From contig JADJXQ010000005.1 in NCBI GenBank assembly GCA_016710335.1, positions 62,001-126,000 on the forward strand: a DNA stretch of 64,000 nucleotides, read 5' to 3'. Position numbers and translations under genes: made by a program. Shown piece after piece: positions 53,484 through 62,182 of the stretch; within the stretch, counting starts at the first letter, position 1; each line of letters begins with the position of its first letter. Under the pieces are notes generated by a model, which saw only the letters and a list, made by a program, of their open reading frames with translations, did no database searches and had not been told where the DNA came from. Origin of the DNA: Rhodospirillales bacterium. Lineage in GTDB: Bacteria > Pseudomonadota > Alphaproteobacteria > Rhodospirillales > Defluviicoccaceae.

Positions 53484-54836
53484 ATGCCCATCCCCATCCT
53501 GATGCCGGCGCTGTCGCCGACGATGACCGAGGGCCGGCTCGCCCGCTGGCTCAAGTCGGAGGGGGACGATGTGGCCGCCGGCGACGTGGTCGCCGAGATC
53601 GAGACCGACAAGGCCACCATGGAGGTCGAGGCCGTCGATGAAGGGGTGCTGGGGCGCATCCTGGTGCCGGCAGAGACCGACGGCGTCGCCGTCAACACGC
53701 CGATCGCGCTGATCCTGGAAGAGGGCGAGGACCCAGCGGCGCTGGACGCCGCGCCGGCTCCGCGTCAGGAGCCAGGACCCACGGCCCAGGAGCCGGAAAC
53801 AGCGGAACCTGAGGCAATGCCGGCTGCGAAAGCAGTCCCTGCAGAGGCGCCGACTCCGCAGGCGGGTCGGGGATCACGCATTTTTGCGAGCCCATTGGCG
53901 CGGCGAATGGTCGCTGAGGCGGGTTTGGATCTGGCGCGCATCGGTGGGTCGGGACCCAACGGTCGGGTGATCAAGCGCGATGTGGAGGCGGCGATCACCG
54001 CCGGCACCGCCAAGCCCGCCGCCGAAGCGGCGCCCGAGCCTGGAGCCGCGCGCCAAGCCGCCGGCGAAGCTCTGGGTGCGCCTGCGACACCTGGGAAGGC
54101 GGCACCCGCGAAGCCGGCGCCTCAGCTGCCCGAGACCGGCCGCCCCTACCGAGACGTGCCGCACACGACCATGCGCAAGGTCATCGCCGAACGCTTGACG
54201 GCGTCAAAGCGGGACATCCCGCACTACTACCTGACCATAGACTGCAACGTCGACGCGCTGATCGAATTGCGCGACCAACTCAACAGCTCGTCGTCCACCG
54301 GCGAGGGCGCGTACAAGCTTTCGCTCAACGATTTCATCATCAGAGCGGCGGCGACGGCGCTTCGCCGTCATCCCGCATGCAATTCGGCATGGGGCGACAA
54401 CGCGCTCCGGCTCTACGAGGCCGTCGATATTTCGGTCGCCGTCGCCACCCCCAACGGGCTGATCACCCCGATCGTCCGCGATGCCGACCGCAAGGGCCTG
54501 GCGGGAATCTCATCGGAGGTGCGAGCTTTGGCGGTGAAGGCGCGCGACGGCAAGCTGGCTCCGGAGGAGTACCAGGGCGGCGGCTTCACCATCTCCAACC
54601 TCGGCATGTACGGCATCCGGGAGTTCGCGGCAATCATCAATCCGCCGCAGACCTGCCTGCTCGCGGTCGGCGTCGCCGAGCCGCGGCCGGTGGTCAAGGA
54701 CGGGGCGCTTACCATTGCTACTATAATGACCTGCACTCTCTCCGCCGATCATCGCGCCGTCGACGGCGCCGTGGGCGCAGAGTTTCTCGCCGCTCTCAAG
54801 AAACTCCTGGAACAGCCGCTGACCATGCTGCTGTAG
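53484..54836 (+). CDS. pdhC: Pyruvate dehydrogenase E2, dihydrolipoamide acetyltransferase
   Basis: The core of the pyruvate dehydrogenase complex; it moves the acetyl group to CoA. The 450-residue protein has one lipoyl domain (Lys43), a linker, the peripheral-subunit-binding domain (about 132-168: ASPLARRMVAEAGLDLARIGG), a second linker rich in alanine and proline, and the catalytic domain ending with TCTLSADHRAVDGAVGAEF, where the histidine and aspartate are catalytic. No E3 gene follows in this window. Its lipoyl domain is nearly identical to that of E1 beta. Confidence 0.96.
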   Translation: MPIPILMPALSPTMTEGRLARWLKSEGDDVAAGDVVAEIETDKATMEVEAVDEGVLGRILVPAETDGVAVNTPIALILEEGEDPAALDAAPAPRQEPGPTAQEPETAEPEAMPAAKAVPAEAPTPQAGRGSRIFASPLARRMVAEAGLDLARIGGSGPNGRVIKRDVEAAITAGTAKPAAEAAPEPGAARQAAGEALGAPATPGKAAPAKPAPQLPETGRPYRDVPHTTMRKVIAERLTASKRDIPHYYLTIDCNVDALIELRDQLNSSSSTGEGAYKLSLNDFIIRAAATALRRHPACNSAWGDNALRLYEAVDISVAVATPNGLITPIVRDADRKGLAGISSEVRALAVKARDGKLAPEEYQGGGFTISNLGMYGIREFAAIINPPQTCLLAVGVAEPRPVVKDGALTIATIMTCTLSADHRAVDGAVGAEFLAALKKLLEQPLTMLL

Positions 54837-54894
54837 GGCGGCCGCGGGGGACGGCCGAGGGCGACATGACGCCGTCGACCTCAGCGCTGCGCGC

Positions 54895-55314
54895 CTAGAC
54901 CGATTCCGCTTCTTTAAGGGCCGCGACGTAAGGCTTGATGCGCATGTCTTCGCACATGAAGTGGACCAGGAGCCAGTCGGTGACGAAGTCGTAGAAATCC
55001 GGCCGGTCGAAAGTCTCGGGGCTCCATTCATAGGCGCTTTTGAACATGCGGAGGCGTTCCTCCAACTCATGATGGAGGGACCGGTGAGCTTCGCGGTTCG
55101 GATAGCCGCTTCGCCGCATCAGCCCTTCCTCGCGCTCGAAATGGTACTGCACGTAGTGCAGCAGGTCGTCGAGCGTGCCATGGATCGCTGCGGCCTCGTC
55201 GCCGGCAAGCATCATGTAGTGCAGGCGGTTCATCAGATTGATGAGATGCTTATGATCGGCGTCCAGCGCCTCGTGGCCGAGGCTCATGTTCTGCCGCCAG
55301 TGAAGTAACGGCAT
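54895..55314 (-). CDS. Bacteriohemerythrin
   Basis: A 139-residue oxygen-binding di-iron protein. The iron-ligand pattern is visible in order: HEALDADHKHLINLMNRL, YHFEREEGLM, the HxxxH of HRSLHHELEERL, and HFMCEDMR near the C-terminus. I start it at MPLLHWRQN, the usual beginning of the fold, not at an in-frame start 29 codons upstream. Such proteins store or sense oxygen. In a genome with anaerobic benzoyl-CoA reductase, oxygen handling is a plausible role, though no direct link is shown. Confidence 0.88.
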   Translation of the reverse strand: MPLLHWRQNMSLGHEALDADHKHLINLMNRLHYMMLAGDEAAAIHGTLDDLLHYVQYHFEREEGLMRRSGYPNREAHRSLHHELEERLRMFKSAYEWSPETFDRPDFYDFVTDWLLVHFMCEDMRIKPYVAALKEAESV

Positions 55315-55532
55315 CCCGTTCTCCCGTCCAGCGTCCGTCCCAGCGCCGCTCCATGGCGCATTTTGCAGCGCGATATACAACGGTAGCGCGCCGGACGCCA
55401 AATTGCAATCCCTTCTCCGCCATTCTCAGCGGCGCGCCGAGCCCGTCGCCTGCACCGCAATGTCGGCCCCAGCTACCGCCCGGGTTGGGGGATATTGATG
55501 GCTACTATGGGCGAGCGCACGACCGGGGATAA

Positions 55533-55787
55533 CGGGTTTCGCGAGGCCGCAACCAAGAGTCAGCTCCTGGCCTTGTTGCATGTGCGCACGCCGGCGCTAC
55601 CCGCGGTCCGGTCCGCTCCATCATCAGTCTCGCCCGCGATTGCGGCGTAGCCGTCGCGGCCGAGTCTGTCGAATCCCAGACGCAGCTCGCGTTTCTCAAG
55701 GCCGAAGGCTGCGACCTGGCTCAAGGCTTCCTGCTCGGCAGGCCGGTCCCACCGGCGGACTTTCCCCTCATACCGGCGGCGGCCTGA
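55533..55787 (+). pseudogene. C-terminal remnant of an EAL-domain protein
   Basis: The frame ending at TGA 55785 encodes the tail of a cyclic-di-GMP phosphodiesterase domain: VRSIISLARDCGVAVAAESV, then QLAFLKAEGCDLAQGFLLGRP, matching the usual II-LA---G---VAEGVE--EQL--L---GCD--QG-L--RP ending. The similarity starts at about 55590; a TAA lies at 55530 and there is no proper start, no EAL motif and no upstream catalytic half. It is a deletion remnant between hemerythrin and the transglycosylase. The rest of the 55315-55804 gap shows nothing else I can name. Confidence 0.7.
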
Positions 55788-55804
55788 ACACCCGGCTGCG
55801 CCGG

Positions 55805-56674
55805 TCAGGGCGCCGCGGCCATGGTGGTGGCGCTCTTGAGGCGTTTCACCAGGCTCCGCCACTCTTGAAGCTGCCGGCGGCGGTTCTCGGCAAACAGCGC
55901 GGCGTGGTCGGCGTCGCGGCGAACTACGGAACCGCTCGCGCCGCCGGCGGTCAGGATCGACCGCTGCCGCGGCGCCGCGGCGGTCCTGGCGGCGCTGATG
56001 CGGGCCATTCGCTCATGATCGATGGGCGCCGCCAAATCCGGGGGCGATGTCGCCACTGTCGTTGCTGGCGGCGCCGGCGGGTCAAACGCCGGCGGATCGT
56101 TTCGAACCCGCGCCCACAGCGTCATCACCCGCTCACGATAGGGGATGGCGTGTTCGGGCGTCGCCGAGTGGTAGCGCGCTACCGCCCGCTCCCAAGACCC
56201 GGTTTCCCTGAACAACGCTGCAAGGAAGGTTGCCGCGTAGGCGGCGTTGGCGGCAGGATCGAACGCTTGGTCCAGGCTTGCGAACGCGTCCGGATGATAG
56301 CGGAGATTGATCTGCATACAGCCGACGTCGATGTTGCGCACCCCCTCAGCCTGGAGGCGGCGGACGGTAGCGACGGCCTCCGCCTTGCTCGGCAAAAAGC
56401 GCCCCTTGCCCTCGGCCATCACCGTCCATGGCCAGGCAAAACTTTCCTTGCGGGAGGCATCCCAGCGTCCCGACTCCGCCAAAGCGATCGCGGCGAGCAG
56501 GTGCTGCGGAATGTTGTGGGTGCGCTCCTGGTGGCGGATCTCCCGCGCGCAGAGCGTGCGGCCGGGATCGCCGGCTCGCGGCAGCGCCCCATGCGCGGCG
56601 TGCATCGCCTGCATGAAGGCGAGCGCCATCAAAAGCATCAGCATCGACATGGAAACGACTTGGCGTTGAAGCAT
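55805..56674 (-). CDS. Lytic transglycosylase, SLT domain
   Basis: A 289-residue exported peptidoglycan-cleaving enzyme. From the ATG with AGGAAGGGG upstream it has a hydrophobic methionine/leucine-rich signal segment (about 5-28). The transglycosylase domain has the catalytic glutamate in AIALAESGRWDA, then VGCMQINLRYHPDAF and AARYHSATPEH-type spacing. The C-terminal 90 residues are proline/alanine-rich and then basic. It lacks the lipobox of MltC-like proteins and is probably periplasmic or retained by its signal helix. It does not lie in a flagellar or secretion cluster. Confidence 0.85.
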   Translation of the reverse strand: MLQRQVVSMSMLMLLMALAFMQAMHAAHGALPRAGDPGRTLCAREIRHQERTHNIPQHLLAAIALAESGRWDASRKESFAWPWTVMAEGKGRFLPSKAEAVATVRRLQAEGVRNIDVGCMQINLRYHPDAFASLDQAFDPAANAAYAATFLAALFRETGSWERAVARYHSATPEHAIPYRERVMTLWARVRNDPPAFDPPAPPATTVATSPPDLAAPIDHERMARISAARTAAAPRQRSILTAGGASGSVVRRDADHAALFAENRRRQLQEWRSLVKRLKSATTMAAAP

Positions 56675-56755
56675 GGCGGTTCCCCTTCCTTGGGAATTGC
56701 CATGCACGTTCGAGGCCAGCGCTAACGGAACCGGAGGGCGTGGTCCTTCTCCGCA

Positions 56756-57829
56756 TCATTCTTCGCACTGGGCCCGGTGGCGGAGCCAGTGGTCGGCGAG
56801 GACCAGCGCCAGCATCGCTTCCGCCACCGGCACGGCGCGGATGCCGACGCACGGGTCGTGGCGGCCGCGGGTAACAACCTCCGTCTCCTCGCCGCCGACG
56901 GTGACGGTTTGTTGCGGGGTGGCGACCGAACTGGTCGGCTTGATGGCGACGCGGACGACGATGTCCCCGCCCGATGAGATGCCGCCGAGCACGCCGCCGG
57001 CGTGGTTGGTGAGGAACACCGGCTGGCCGTCCTGCATCCGCATCGCGTCATTGTGCTCCGGCCCGGTCATCGCGACGGCGGCGAAGCCGCTGCCGAACTC
57101 CACGCCCTTGGCGGCGGGAATGCTGATCATCGCCTTGGCGATGTCGGCGTCGAGGCGGTCGAAGGTGGGGGCGCCTAGACCGACGGGCACGCCCGACGCC
57201 ACGACTTCGACGATGGCGCCAGTCGATCCGCCGGATTTGCGCACCGCATCAAGATGCTGTTCCCACACCATGGCGGCGCCGGCGTCGGGGCTCCAGAATG
57301 GATTGCGTTCCACCTCCTGCCAGTCCCAGTCGCTGCGGTTGATTGCGTGGGGTCCGATCTGCACCAGGGCGCCGCGGATCCCCACACGCTCGCCCAGCAC
57401 CTTGCGGGCGATCGCGCCGGCGGCGACGCGCATGGCGGTTTCGCGGGCGCTGGAGCGACCGCCGCCGCGGTAGTCTCGCACCCCGTATTTCTGGTGATAG
57501 GTAAAATCGGCGTGGCCGGGGCGAAACAGGTCCTTGATGTCCGAATAGTCCTTGGAGCGCGCATCGACATTGTCGATGACGCAACCGATCGGTGCGCCGG
57601 TGGTGACGCCCTCGAACACGCCGGACAAGATCCGGACCCGGTCCGGCTCGCGCCGCTGGCTGGTGTGACGGCTCTGCCCCGGCCGCCGCCGGTCGAGCCA
57701 CACCTGGATGTCCGCCTCGCTCAGGGGAATGCGGGGCGGTGCGCCGTCGACGATGCAGCCGATGGCGGCGCCGTGGCTCTCGCCGAACGAGGTGACGCGA
57801 AAGAGATGGCCGAAGGTGTTGCCGGACAC
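56756..57829 (-). CDS. aroC: Chorismate synthase
   Basis: Converts 5-enolpyruvylshikimate-3-phosphate to chorismate with reduced FMN, the last common step to aromatic amino acids. The 357-residue protein has the three family signatures: GESHGAAIGCIVDGAPP at 16-32, DYRGGGRSSARETA near 125-138, and RHDPCVGIRAVPVAEAM near the end. It follows fabI by six bases. Confidence 0.97.
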   Translation of the reverse strand: MSGNTFGHLFRVTSFGESHGAAIGCIVDGAPPRIPLSEADIQVWLDRRRPGQSRHTSQRREPDRVRILSGVFEGVTTGAPIGCVIDNVDARSKDYSDIKDLFRPGHADFTYHQKYGVRDYRGGGRSSARETAMRVAAGAIARKVLGERVGIRGALVQIGPHAINRSDWDWQEVERNPFWSPDAGAAMVWEQHLDAVRKSGGSTGAIVEVVASGVPVGLGAPTFDRLDADIAKAMISIPAAKGVEFGSGFAAVAMTGPEHNDAMRMQDGQPVFLTNHAGGVLGGISSGGDIVVRVAIKPTSSVATPQQTVTVGGEETEVVTRGRHDPCVGIRAVPVAEAMLALVLADHWLRHRAQCEE

Positions 57830-57835
57830 GACCCG

Positions 57836-58672
57836 CTACTCGGACTTGAAGCCTTCCAGCATCGCGCGGACCTGCGGCGCCGCGTCCGGCGCCAGCATGC
57901 CGATGGCGTGATAGCCGCAGTCGACGTGGTGGACTTCGCCGCTGACCCCGGACGCGAGATCGCTCAGCAGATAGAGCGCGGCGCCGCCCACCTCGTCCAG
58001 GGTGACATTGCGGCGGAGCGGGGAATTGTACTGGTTCCAGCGCAAGATATACCGGAAGTCGCCGATACCCGAAGCGGCCAGCGTCTTCATCGGCCCCGCG
58101 GAGATGGCATTGACCCGGATCCGTTGACGGCCGAGATCCTCGGCCAGATAGCGGACGCTGGCTTCCAGCGCCGCCTTGGCGACTCCCATGACGTTGTAGT
58201 GCGGCATCACCCGCTCGGCGCCCAGGTACGTAAGGGTCAACAGGCTGCCGCCGTTCGGCATCAGCCGTTCCGCGTGTCGGCAGACCGCGGTGAAAGAGTA
58301 GCAGGAGATCAGCAACGACTCGCTGAAGTTGTCCGCGGTGGTGTCGACGTAGCGCCCCTTGAGTTGCTCCTTGTCCGAAAAGGCAATGGCGTGGACGACA
58401 AAGTCAATCGACCCCATGCCGTCCGCGATCACGTCGAAGGTCGTGGCCAGTTGCGCTTCGTCGCCCACATCGCACGACACCAACAGGTCGGAGTCGAGGG
58501 ACTGGGCCAGCGGCCGCACCCGTTTCTCGAGCGCTTCGCCCTGGTAGGTGAACGCCAGCTCTGCGCCATGTGCGTGCAGCGACCGCGCGATACCCCACGC
58601 CATCGACCGCTCGTTCGCCACACCCATGATCAGCCCCTTCTTGCCGGCCATGAGCGGTGCAGTCCTGGTCAT
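57836..58672 (-). CDS. fabI: Enoyl-ACP reductase, NADH type
   Basis: The last reductive step of each fatty-acid elongation cycle. The 278-residue short-chain-dehydrogenase-like protein has the NADH-binding GLIMGVANERSMAWGIA, and the FabI catalytic pair in LTYLGAERVMPHYNVMGVAK, where the second tyrosine and the lysine are spaced six residues apart. The glycine and methionine of the triclosan-contact region are in the ordinary range. It is cotranscribed with aroC. Confidence 0.96.
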   Translation of the reverse strand: MTRTAPLMAGKKGLIMGVANERSMAWGIARSLHAHGAELAFTYQGEALEKRVRPLAQSLDSDLLVSCDVGDEAQLATTFDVIADGMGSIDFVVHAIAFSDKEQLKGRYVDTTADNFSESLLISCYSFTAVCRHAERLMPNGGSLLTLTYLGAERVMPHYNVMGVAKAALEASVRYLAEDLGRQRIRVNAISAGPMKTLAASGIGDFRYILRWNQYNSPLRRNVTLDEVGGAALYLLSDLASGVSGEVHHVDCGYHAIGMLAPDAAPQVRAMLEGFKSE

Positions 58673-58876
58673 CGGAATTCTCCTCTATTGCATCGGGAGT
58701 CCACATCGACGCCGTCGCAGATCGGCGGCGACATGGGCCGCTTGGAGGTCGAGGAAACCCGCCAACGTCGAACCGCCGAGACGACGATGATCAAATTCCG
58801 CTCTGGCGTTTCCCCAGCGTCTCATGGCCTTATATGATGACAGCGTTCGCGTCAATTGCGGGAGGCGGGTGCGGTG

Positions 58877-60187
58877 ATGGGACTCGCAACGGCCAAGATC
58901 GGTTGGGAGAACCTGAAGACGTTCGCGGTGCTGGTGTGGCACCGCTTCGATAAGGACCGCGGCCTCATGGTGGCTGCGTCGCTGAGCTATACGTCCTTGC
59001 TGGCGCTGGTGCCGTTGATGGCGATCGGCTTCGCGGTGCTGGCCGCATTCCCGGTGTTCGACAACATACAGGTCCAGATAAGGGCGTTCATCTTCTCCAA
59101 TTTTCTGCCCGAGGCCGTCGATGCGGCGCAAGAGTACCTCGATCAGTTTCTGGGCGCCGCGCGTGGCGTGACCGCCATCGGCGTGATCGGTCTGGCGGTG
59201 GTCGCGTTGCTGCTGTTCTCGACCGTCGAAGCGGCGATGAACGACATCTTCCGGGTGTCGAAACCGCGTCCGATCGCCACCCGCTTGCTGGTGTTCTGGG
59301 CGATCCTGACGCTGGGCCCGCTGCTGTTGGGGGCAAGTTTCTCTCTCGCCACCGTGTTCCACGCCTATACCCGATCGCTCGGCGGCGAACAGATCCAGGG
59401 CGGGTTGGCGTTCGCCGGCGCCATCGTTCCGGCGGCGCTGGCGATCGCGGCATTCACCATGTTCTACATGATCCTGCCGAGCCGGCCGGTCAAATTCCGG
59501 CATGCGTTGCTCGGCGCTGTCGTCGCCGGCTTCGCCTTCGTCTTGCTGCGTGTCGGATTCACCCTGTATATCGCCAACTTCCCTACCTACCAGACCCTGT
59601 ACGGGGCGCTGGCGATTCTCCCCATCTTTCTGTTCTACATGTATCTGTCTTGGGCTGTGATCCTGCTCGGCGCGATCATCACGTCGGCGCTGCCGGAATG
59701 GGGGCGGAGACGGAGGTTTGGCCCGAACGCGCTCACCCCGGCAGAGCGCCTTAAGCTGGCTTTGACGCTCCTTGCGCAACTTTATCGCTGTACGGAGACC
59801 GGCGGCGGGCTCAAGCGGCGCGCGTTGCTGCAGTCGGTCGCCTCGGTGACCGACGCCACGGTCGACGCCATGCTGGAGACGCTGCGCGAAGAGCGCTTCG
59901 TCGATATCACCAAGCACGGTCGGTGGCTGCCCGCCCGCAACCCAGAATCGACCACCCTCTACCACCTCCTGGCGGCGCTCGATCTCGATGTGCCGCCCGA
60001 GACGCTGGACGCGGGCGGACCGGACGAGGATGGCTGGCTGCTACGTCTGGAGAAGTTGCTGCGCCGGGACGGGGAGCGGCGGCGGGAGGCGCTCGGGGTT
60101 AGTCTCCGCTCGTTGCTGCTGGAGGAGGATCGGAGTTCAGCGGCGGGGACCATGCCGAGCCCCGTGCTAATCCGCACTCCGCGCTAG
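58877..60187 (+). CDS. YihY/RbnY-family inner-membrane protein
   Basis: A 436-residue polytopic protein of the family once called ribonuclease BN, now treated as membrane proteins of unknown role. The hallmark MVAASLSYTSLLALVPLMAI near residues 35-55 and about six membrane helices to residue 280 are clear. A soluble C-terminal region (about 290-436) follows that looks like a winged-helix-type domain (LLQSVASVTDATVDAMLETLREERFVD), typical of the longer family members. The frame extends upstream to a TTG; I chose the ATG with GGAGG ahead. It converges on cbpM with a 21-base overlap. Confidence 0.8.
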   Translation: MGLATAKIGWENLKTFAVLVWHRFDKDRGLMVAASLSYTSLLALVPLMAIGFAVLAAFPVFDNIQVQIRAFIFSNFLPEAVDAAQEYLDQFLGAARGVTAIGVIGLAVVALLLFSTVEAAMNDIFRVSKPRPIATRLLVFWAILTLGPLLLGASFSLATVFHAYTRSLGGEQIQGGLAFAGAIVPAALAIAAFTMFYMILPSRPVKFRHALLGAVVAGFAFVLLRVGFTLYIANFPTYQTLYGALAILPIFLFYMYLSWAVILLGAIITSALPEWGRRRRFGPNALTPAERLKLALTLLAQLYRCTETGGGLKRRALLQSVASVTDATVDAMLETLREERFVDITKHGRWLPARNPESTTLYHLLAALDLDVPPETLDAGGPDEDGWLLRLEKLLRRDGERRREALGVSLRSLLLEEDRSSAAGTMPSPVLIRTPR

Positions 60188-60490
60188 GTGTTGGCGGAAT
60201 TCGGCGCGCATCGGCGCGGGCAGCTTCTCGACCGCCTCCTCGACCGTCCGCAAAATCTGGCGAGCCGCATATAATTGGTCGAGCAGCGTCAGCACCAGAT
60301 CGAGAGCGTCGTCATCCACCGCGAAATCCCGGTGCAGTTCCCGTATGAGATCGAGGCGCGCCCGGTCCACGTCGTCGAACGTCAAGCCAGCCGGCGTTTC
60401 CTGCGGACGCACCCACCGCCGCCGGATCCACGTCGTCAGCTGGACCCGGTCGATGTGATAGATCTGGATGATGTCCTCGAATGTCGCCAT
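60167..60490 (-). CDS. cbpM: Chaperone modulator CbpM
   Basis: A 107-residue MerR-like helical protein that in E. coli binds the J-domain of CbpA and blocks its co-chaperone activity. The sequence shows the winged-helix-like start (DIIQIYHIDRVQLTTWIRRRWVRP) and the central DVDRARLDLIRELHRDFAVDDDALDLVL helices of the family. It lies 15 bases after cbpA in the same direction, the standard pair. Confidence 0.88.
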   Translation of the reverse strand: MATFEDIIQIYHIDRVQLTTWIRRRWVRPQETPAGLTFDDVDRARLDLIRELHRDFAVDDDALDLVLTLLDQLYAARQILRTVEEAVEKLPAPMRAEFRQHLARSAD

Positions 60491-60505
60491 TCCCGGTGCC
60501 TCACC

Positions 60506-61423
60506 CTATGAGCCGCGAACGTTGTACGGGTGGCGCGTGCTCCACTCCTCCACCAGCTTGGTGAGCTCCGCATCCGGCTGATCGGGTAGCACCACCTTCA
60601 GTGTCACGTAGTGATTGCCACGGCCGCCGCCGCCGGCGCGCGGCACGCCCTTGCCGCGCAACCGCAATCGGCTACCGGTATTGGAGCCTTTGGGGATGGT
60701 GAGGGTGACCCGACCGTCGATGGTCGGCACCTCCACGCGGGCGCCGAGCACCGCCTCGGCGAGGGTGACCGGAAGTTCAGCGTGGATGTCGTCGCCCTTG
60801 CGCTCGAACTGCGGATGGGGGTGGACCTTGAGCTCGATCAGGATGTCGCCGGTCTCGCCGCCGCCGGTTCCCGCCATGCCTTGGCCCTTGAGGCGCAGCA
60901 CCTGGCCATCCGCCGATCCCGGCGGAATGGTCACTTTCAGCCGCTTTCCGTTCGAGAGGATGATTTCGCGGCTCGCGCCGACAACGGCGTCGACGAAGTC
61001 CACGTCGAGCGTCGCCCTGGTGTCGGCGCCGCGCGCCGCGGCCGTGCGGGCGCCGCGGCCGAACAAGTCGCTGAAAATGTCCGTGCCCTCGAAGTCGCGG
61101 AAGAACTCGCGCGGATCATGGTAGCGGGCGCCGGAGTCGCCTTCGGCATAGTTGCGGTAGAAGGTCCGTTCCGCCTTCGGCGCACCGCTGGGGTCGATCT
61201 CGCCGCGGTCGTACCGCCCCTTTTTCTCGGCATCCGACAGCAAGTCGTAGGCCGCCGCGACCTCTTTGAAGCGGTCTTCCGCCTTGCTGTCCCCCGGATG
61301 CAGATCGGGATGCAAATCGCGGGCAAGCTTGCGGTAGGCCTTCTTGACCTCCTTCGCGTCTGCGCCCCTCTTGATTCCCAGAACCTGATAAGGATCGCGC
61401 ACGTGTGCTTCGCCAGTTGTCAT
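60506..61423 (-). CDS. cbpA: DnaJ-type co-chaperone CbpA
   Basis: A 305-residue class B J-protein that stimulates DnaK and in relatives binds curved DNA. The J-domain (about 10-75) contains the HPD motif in RDLHPDLHPGD. A glycine/phenylalanine-type linker is followed by two C-terminal substrate-binding domains (KRLKVTIPPGSADGQVLRLKG and GRVTLTIPKGSNTGSRLRLRG), with no zinc-finger in between, which separates it from DnaJ. I start it at MTTGEAHVRD; the open frame upstream is the opposite-strand pdxH region. Confidence 0.92.
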   Translation of the reverse strand: MTTGEAHVRDPYQVLGIKRGADAKEVKKAYRKLARDLHPDLHPGDSKAEDRFKEVAAAYDLLSDAEKKGRYDRGEIDPSGAPKAERTFYRNYAEGDSGARYHDPREFFRDFEGTDIFSDLFGRGARTAAARGADTRATLDVDFVDAVVGASREIILSNGKRLKVTIPPGSADGQVLRLKGQGMAGTGGGETGDILIELKVHPHPQFERKGDDIHAELPVTLAEAVLGARVEVPTIDGRVTLTIPKGSNTGSRLRLRGKGVPRAGGGGRGNHYVTLKVVLPDQPDAELTKLVEEWSTRHPYNVRGS

Positions 61424-61591
61424 TCGTCCGCCGCGCGGCCCCGCTGTCGCGGTATCACGGGTGTCGCCACGGGCTGCCGGCCACATCGCATGCCCAGGTC
61501 GCCATCCGACATCGCATCCGAAGTCGCACCATGCTTGTATATGGAGGATGTGGGCGGGACGCAACGCCACCCTTGGAGGAGCAGGGACAGG

Positions 61592-62182
61592 ATGACGCGG
61601 CACTCCGACGAAGACCCCTTCGCGCGGTTCGAGGCGTGGCTGGCTGAAGCCGAAAGCTCGGAGCCGAGCGACGCGAACGCCATGACGCTGGCCACGGTGG
61701 GCGTCGACGGGGCGCCATCGGCGCGTATGGTCCTGTTGAAGGGCGTCGATGACCGCGGCTTTGTGTTCTACACCAATCTCGGCAGCCGCAAGGCGCAGGA
61801 ACTCGCCGCCAATCCCCGCGCGGCGCTGTGCTTTCACTGGAAGAGCCGCAAGCGTCAGGTGCGCATCGAGGGTACCGTGGTGCCGGTGTCCGATGCCGAG
61901 GCCGACGCCTACTTCGCGACCCGGCCGCGCATCAGCCAGCTGGGTGCCTGGGCCTCCAAGCAGTCGCAGCCGCTGCAGGGGCGGTTCGAATTGGAAGCGC
62001 GCCTCGCCCGCGTGACCGCCCGTCATCCGGTGGGCACGGTGCCGCGGCCGCCGTTCTGGTCCGGGTTCCGGTTGATCCCGCAGGTCATCGAGTTTTGGGA
62101 GGAAGGCACGTTCCGCCTGCACATGCGGTTCGTTTATCGGCGGACGGAGGGCCGGTGGGAGATCAGGGAGCTGTATCCATGA
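61592..62182 (+). CDS. pdxH: Pyridoxamine 5'-phosphate oxidase
   Basis: An FMN enzyme that makes pyridoxal 5'-phosphate from pyridoxine or pyridoxamine phosphate. The 196-residue protein has the FMN and substrate motifs SARMVLLKGVDDRGFVFYTN, SRKAQELAANPRAALCFHWK and the C-terminal FRLHMRFVYRR. The family usually ends in an Arg-Leu-x-Pro motif; here the end is REIRELYP-like, a mild variation. The ATG follows GGAGGAG by ten bases. It overlaps the cation transporter gene by four bases. Confidence 0.93.
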   Translation: MTRHSDEDPFARFEAWLAEAESSEPSDANAMTLATVGVDGAPSARMVLLKGVDDRGFVFYTNLGSRKAQELAANPRAALCFHWKSRKRQVRIEGTVVPVSDAEADAYFATRPRISQLGAWASKQSQPLQGRFELEARLARVTARHPVGTVPRPPFWSGFRLIPQVIEFWEEGTFRLHMRFVYRRTEGRWEIRELYP

